A DNA stretch of 64,000 bases from CAVQCX01 sp963775335 (GTDB lineage Bacteria; Pseudomonadota; Gammaproteobacteria; Chromatiales; Chromatiaceae). Each line of letters begins with the position of its first letter. Positions within the stretch are counted from its first letter, which is position 1. The position numbers and the translations under genes were made by a program. Location of the stretch: positions 8,238 through 72,237 of the forward strand of contig CAVZIJ010000001.1 of the NCBI GenBank assembly GCA_963775335.1. The letters run 5' to 3'. The notes beneath the pieces were generated by a model that had not been told where the DNA came from, ran no database searches, and was given only the letters and a program-made list of their open reading frames with translations. Positions 61,084 through 64,000 of the stretch are shown one piece after another.

Positions 61084-61626
61084 ATGGCACGCTTCAAGAA
61101 ATTTCGAGCACCGAAGATCTCGACTGTCATTGGCCAACACACGGAGATTCAGGGGGACTTGAGCTTCTCCGGCGGCCTGCACGTGGACGGCACGATCCGC
61201 GGCAACGTGACGGCAGAGCTGGACAGCACCTCTGCTCTAACCCTGAGCGAGGCCGGGCAGATCGTCGGCGACGTGATGGTTCCGAACGTCATCATCAACG
61301 GCAAGGTGAAGGGCGATGTCTACGCAAGTGAGCGTGTGGAGCTCGCGCCCAACGCCAGAGTGATCGGCACGGTCTATTACCGCCTGCTGGAGATGGCCAT
61401 GGGCGCCGAGGTCAACGGGCAGCTGGTCCACCGGGAGGAAGAGGCGCTGCGCATGCTTGGCTACGATTCGCTTCCTGAGCCCCTCGCAGGGGAGACCGAG
61501 GCGTCGGTCGAAGGGGAGGTGGTTGCGGGCGGTGACTCCCCCGCGGGGGTGGAGGCCGAGGCCCCGCGCCAGGAAGGCGATGAGCCGGGTGAAGAGGATA
61601 TGCGCAGAAGCCGGCGGGGACGCTGA
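61084..61626 (+). CDS. Bactofilin family cytoskeletal protein
   Basis: 180 residues. Core DUF583/bactofilin beta-helix near 12-120: TVIGQHTEIQGDLSFSGGLH, VDGTIRGNV, AGQIVGDVMVPNVIINGKVK and GDVYASERVELAPNARVIGT with the typical hydrophobic repeats. The C-terminal 60 residues are acidic and disordered-looking. Bactofilins polymerise without nucleotide and organise cell shape or polar structures. Confidence 0.92.
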   Translation: MARFKKFRAPKISTVIGQHTEIQGDLSFSGGLHVDGTIRGNVTAELDSTSALTLSEAGQIVGDVMVPNVIINGKVKGDVYASERVELAPNARVIGTVYYRLLEMAMGAEVNGQLVHREEEALRMLGYDSLPEPLAGETEASVEGEVVAGGDSPAGVEAEAPRQEGDEPGEEDMRRSRRGR

Positions 61627-61727
61627 TGAAAAGTTGACTGTTTTCGTAGGTAAAGGCATAATTAAACGATTAGCCCAGAGCCGTCTCCTGGCCGGGGCGA
61701 TAAGACACCACGCGAAGGTCCGACGCT

Positions 61728-62087
61728 ATGAGCACCGCTGAACTTGTGAATGATACCGAGGCCCCCTTGATCTTCACCCCGGCGGCCGCGAAGAAGGTGG
61801 CCGAGCTCATCGAAGACGAGGGCAATCCCGATCTGATGCTGCGCATCTATATCCAGGGGGGAGGCTGCTCCGGATTCCAGTACGGTTTCACGTTCGACGA
61901 GAACGTGAACGACGGCGACACCGAGGTGGTCACCGACGGCGTCAAGCTTCTGGTCGATCCGATGAGTCTTCAGTACCTCATGGGGGCTGAAATCGACTAC
62001 AGCGAGGGTCTGCAGGGCGCCCAATTCGTGATTCGCAACCCCAATGCGACCACGACCTGCGGGTGTGGATCATCGTTCTCGGCCTGA
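61728..62087 (+). CDS. erpA: Iron-sulfur cluster insertion protein ErpA
   Basis: 119 residues. A-type carrier with all three cluster cysteines: YIQGGGCSGFQYGFTFDENV near 45-64 and the final TTCGCGSSFSA. PLIFTPAAAKKVAELIEDEG and DPMSLQYLMGAEIDYSEGLQ are diagnostic for ErpA. Delivers [4Fe-4S] clusters to apo-enzymes, e.g. of the isoprenoid pathway. Its neighbourhood with an M23 peptidase fits other gammaproteobacteria. Confidence 0.94.
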   Translation: MSTAELVNDTEAPLIFTPAAAKKVAELIEDEGNPDLMLRIYIQGGGCSGFQYGFTFDENVNDGDTEVVTDGVKLLVDPMSLQYLMGAEIDYSEGLQGAQFVIRNPNATTTCGCGSSFSA

Positions 62088-62446
62088 GCCCGAGTGCGCC
62101 TTGCCGGTTGGCCGGGCGCGGGGTCTACCGGCCCTACCCCCGGGTCTAGCTCTCTCGGACAATGCTTCGACGCGCCGCCGGTCTGCGTGCCGCGAAGGCG
62201 CCTGATCGGCGACGCGGATCCTTCGCGCGGGTCCTGGGCCGTTCGCGCCCCGGATTGCCGCCAGGCCCCGCGTCGGGGGACTCTCTTCGGGGCGAGCCAG
62301 GCGAGGTCCATCCTCGGCACCCATGCTGGGTCGAGTCCTTGAAAAGGCTCGGTGGCCGGATCATCAAGCCGTGGCGTTGAGTGACTCCCGGCTTGCATCC
62401 GAGACCGGCTCCGAGACGGATAGGAGCCTGTCCGGTAAGGGCGCCT
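62088..62446. other. Intergenic region, no gene seen
   Basis: About 360 bp between convergent erpA and the M23 peptidase gene. No ORF with a ribosome site and no clear terminator hairpin with a T-run. Confidence 0.35.
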
Positions 62447-63908
62447 TCACTGCGCCTCCGCCATCATGGAGCGGTTCAGCAGCTCCAGCTGTGCCACCAG
62501 CGGCACCGTCGTCTTGTCGAACTCCTTCCGATAGCGGGCCGCGATGGGCGGCGCCTGGGGCAGCTTTACGGTCAAGGGGTCGTAATGCACGCCGGCGACC
62601 CTGAATTCGTAGTGCAGATGCGGGCCCGTTGCGAGCCCGGTCTGCCCGACGTAGGCGATGATCTGTCCCTGTTTGACGTGCGAGCCGACCTTGAGCCCGT
62701 GGCGGAAGCCGGTCAGATGTGCGTAAAGGGTGGAATACTTGCCGGAGTGCTGGAGCACCACGGTGTTGCCGTAGCCGCCCTTGCGCCCGAGAAAGACGAC
62801 CTTGCCGTCGCCTGCCGCGTGCACGGGCGTGCCGACCGCCGCGGCATAGTCCACGCCCTGGTGGGGCCTGCGGACGCCGAGAATAGGGTGATAGCGCTCG
62901 GCCTGGAACCGTGAGGAGATCCGCCGGAAGTCCACCGGCGCCCGCAAGAACACCTTGTGCATCGGCCTGCCGTCAGGGCTGTAGTAGGCAACGTCCCCGT
63001 TCTTGTTCTTGTAGCGGACGGCCTGGAGCACGCGCCCTTGATTGATGAGCTCAGCGGCCAGGATCGGGCCGTCGGAGAGCTTTTTGCCGTCCAGATAGTC
63101 CTCGCGATAGATGAGGCTGAACTGGTCCCCGCTACGCACCTCCCGGGCGAAGTCGATGTCCCATCCGAAGATGTCGGCAAGCTGCAGAATGAGCTTCTCG
63201 GAAACGCCCGCCCTGAGCGCGGCGGCGTACAGCGAGTCCTCGATCACCGCGCTCTTGCGCTCGATGCGCGTCTCGACCTGACGCCGGAGCGCAAGGGTCT
63301 TGAGCCGGCCGCCTTCGTGGATGATCCGCAGGCTGCTCAATGGCCCGCGCTCGAGAACCAGCTCGGCGAAATCGCCCTCCCCCGTGAGGCGAATCCGCAG
63401 CGACTCGCCAGGGCGAATGTCGGCGAGAGTCCGCGCGTCGGCGCTGCTGTGCAGAATCCGGTGAAGGGTCCGAGCGGGCAGGCCGACCTTCTTGAACATC
63501 CGGGCGAGAGAGTCTCCCGCGCGGATCTCGTGCTCGACCCAGCGCTCGGCGACTGGCTCGGAGCCGTCCTCGAACGTCGGCGTCAGGTGTCGGTCGCGCC
63601 GCGGCGGCCGTATGGGACGTGCTGTTCAGCGCCCCCGCCGGAGTACCGGGCGACGGAGTCGATCCGATCGGTCGGGGTGCGGGCTGCGCGCCCGCCTCCG
63701 GCGGATGCGGAAACGCCGACGGGATGGACATGACGCGGTGGGCGTCGGTCCGCGCCTTCTGAGCGGGCTCGGAGGGTCTGTCAGGAGCGAGGGCGGCGAA
63801 CAATCCGCCGGCGGCCAGTACGAGCGGCAGGGCGAGTAAGAGAAGGAGGGAGTAGGGTCGGTGGTGCTGAGGATAGACGTCGGAACTAAACCTGAGGTCG
63901 TCTCTCAT
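62447..63908 (-). pseudogene. M23-family murein DD-endopeptidase (MepM/OapA-like), frameshifted
   Basis: ATG 63908 starts a frame with one membrane helix (YSLLLLLALPLVLAAGGLFA) and a Pro/Ala-rich linker. Near 63575-63595 one extra base shifts the frame; the next frame continues EPVAERWVEHEIRAGDSLAR, MFKKVGLPARTLHRIL (OapA/LysM-like domain) and the M23 domain: RPHQGVDYAAAVGTPVHAAG (zinc ligands in H-x3-D) and GLATGPHLHYEFRVAGVHYD (H-x-H). Corrected length about 486 residues. Cuts peptidoglycan cross-links during growth. A one-base sequence error is as likely as a real mutation. Confidence 0.88.
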
Positions 63909-64000
63909 GCCGGATCAGCCGCTTAGTCAAGGTTCCTCTGTGTTACGCGACCATAACCCGCCGCGCACCATGGTCGGGCAAGGTACCCATTTGGGCGGCA
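63909..64000. other. Region upstream of the M23 gene, cut by window end
   Basis: 92 bp with no gene visible; probably the control region between the M23 gene and a divergent gene beyond the window. Confidence 0.3.

Overview
The window is chromosomal DNA (about 65% G+C by eye) from a gammaproteobacterium, most likely a purple sulfur bacterium of the Chromatiaceae. Reasons: a Gly/Tyr-rich secreted protein of the sulfur-globule type (4664-5083), a gammaproteobacterial housekeeping order (gmk-rpoZ-spoT-ridA, recG, ubiC-ubiA, comF, the bio operon, rplU-rpmA-obgE-proB, rpsT, murJ, argC, erpA), and family-level resemblance of most proteins to that group. The assignment rests on reading alone; no database search was possible.

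Layout. 1-3.1 kb: end of a PIN-domain toxin, a 21-codon bridging ORF, a PLD-SNF2 helicase of anti-phage type and a nuclease remnant. 3.1-24.3 kb: accessory, decayed territory with a PAP2-like phosphatase, the sulfur-globule-type protein, a frameshifted secreted subtilase, small hypothetical genes, an intact IS4-type transposase, a frameshifted IS630 transposase, fragments of an integrase, acetate kinase, AI-2E transporter and SRAP (YedK) gene, several MITE-like elements and a diverged dispersed repeat. Within it lie apparently intact genes: a slipin, an enoyl-reductase-like oxidoreductase, two adjacent GTPase genes and csbD.

24.5-64 kb: mostly core genes. gmk, rpoZ, spoT and ridA (nucleotide and alarmone metabolism); yjbQ and recG; ubiC-ubiA (ubiquinone); comF; bioB-F-H-C-D (biotin) with about 1.7 kb of foreign DNA between bioC and bioD; a QmcA/NfeD membrane pair; an IalB-like protein; a ManC-type GDP-mannose enzyme; ychF; tRNA-Met; oxyR; an ammonium transporter with a convincing NtrC/sigma54 promoter; tRNA-Pro; ispB; ribosomal protein genes with obgE and proB; rpsT; murJ; a HesB-like protein; hemJ-tlpA-DUF4126; argC; a DUF6776-like protein; bactofilin; erpA; and an M23 endopeptidase.

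Main points of interest. (1) The bioC-bioD insert holds what reads as the wreck of a diversity-generating retroelement (DGR): a C-type-lectin/FGE-like segment rich in AAC codons, a NACHT-like NTPase fragment with an in-frame amber codon, and a reverse-transcriptase-like C-terminal tail whose stop overlaps the bioD start. (2) At least six genes, including murJ and hemJ (normally essential), carry single-base indels, mostly one extra base in C/G runs, so sequence error must be excluded before any is called a pseudogene. (3) Several short non-autonomous elements can be delimited exactly: two full 161-bp copies plus one truncated copy that supplies the subtilase stop codon, and a 149-bp element with a 5-bp target duplication.
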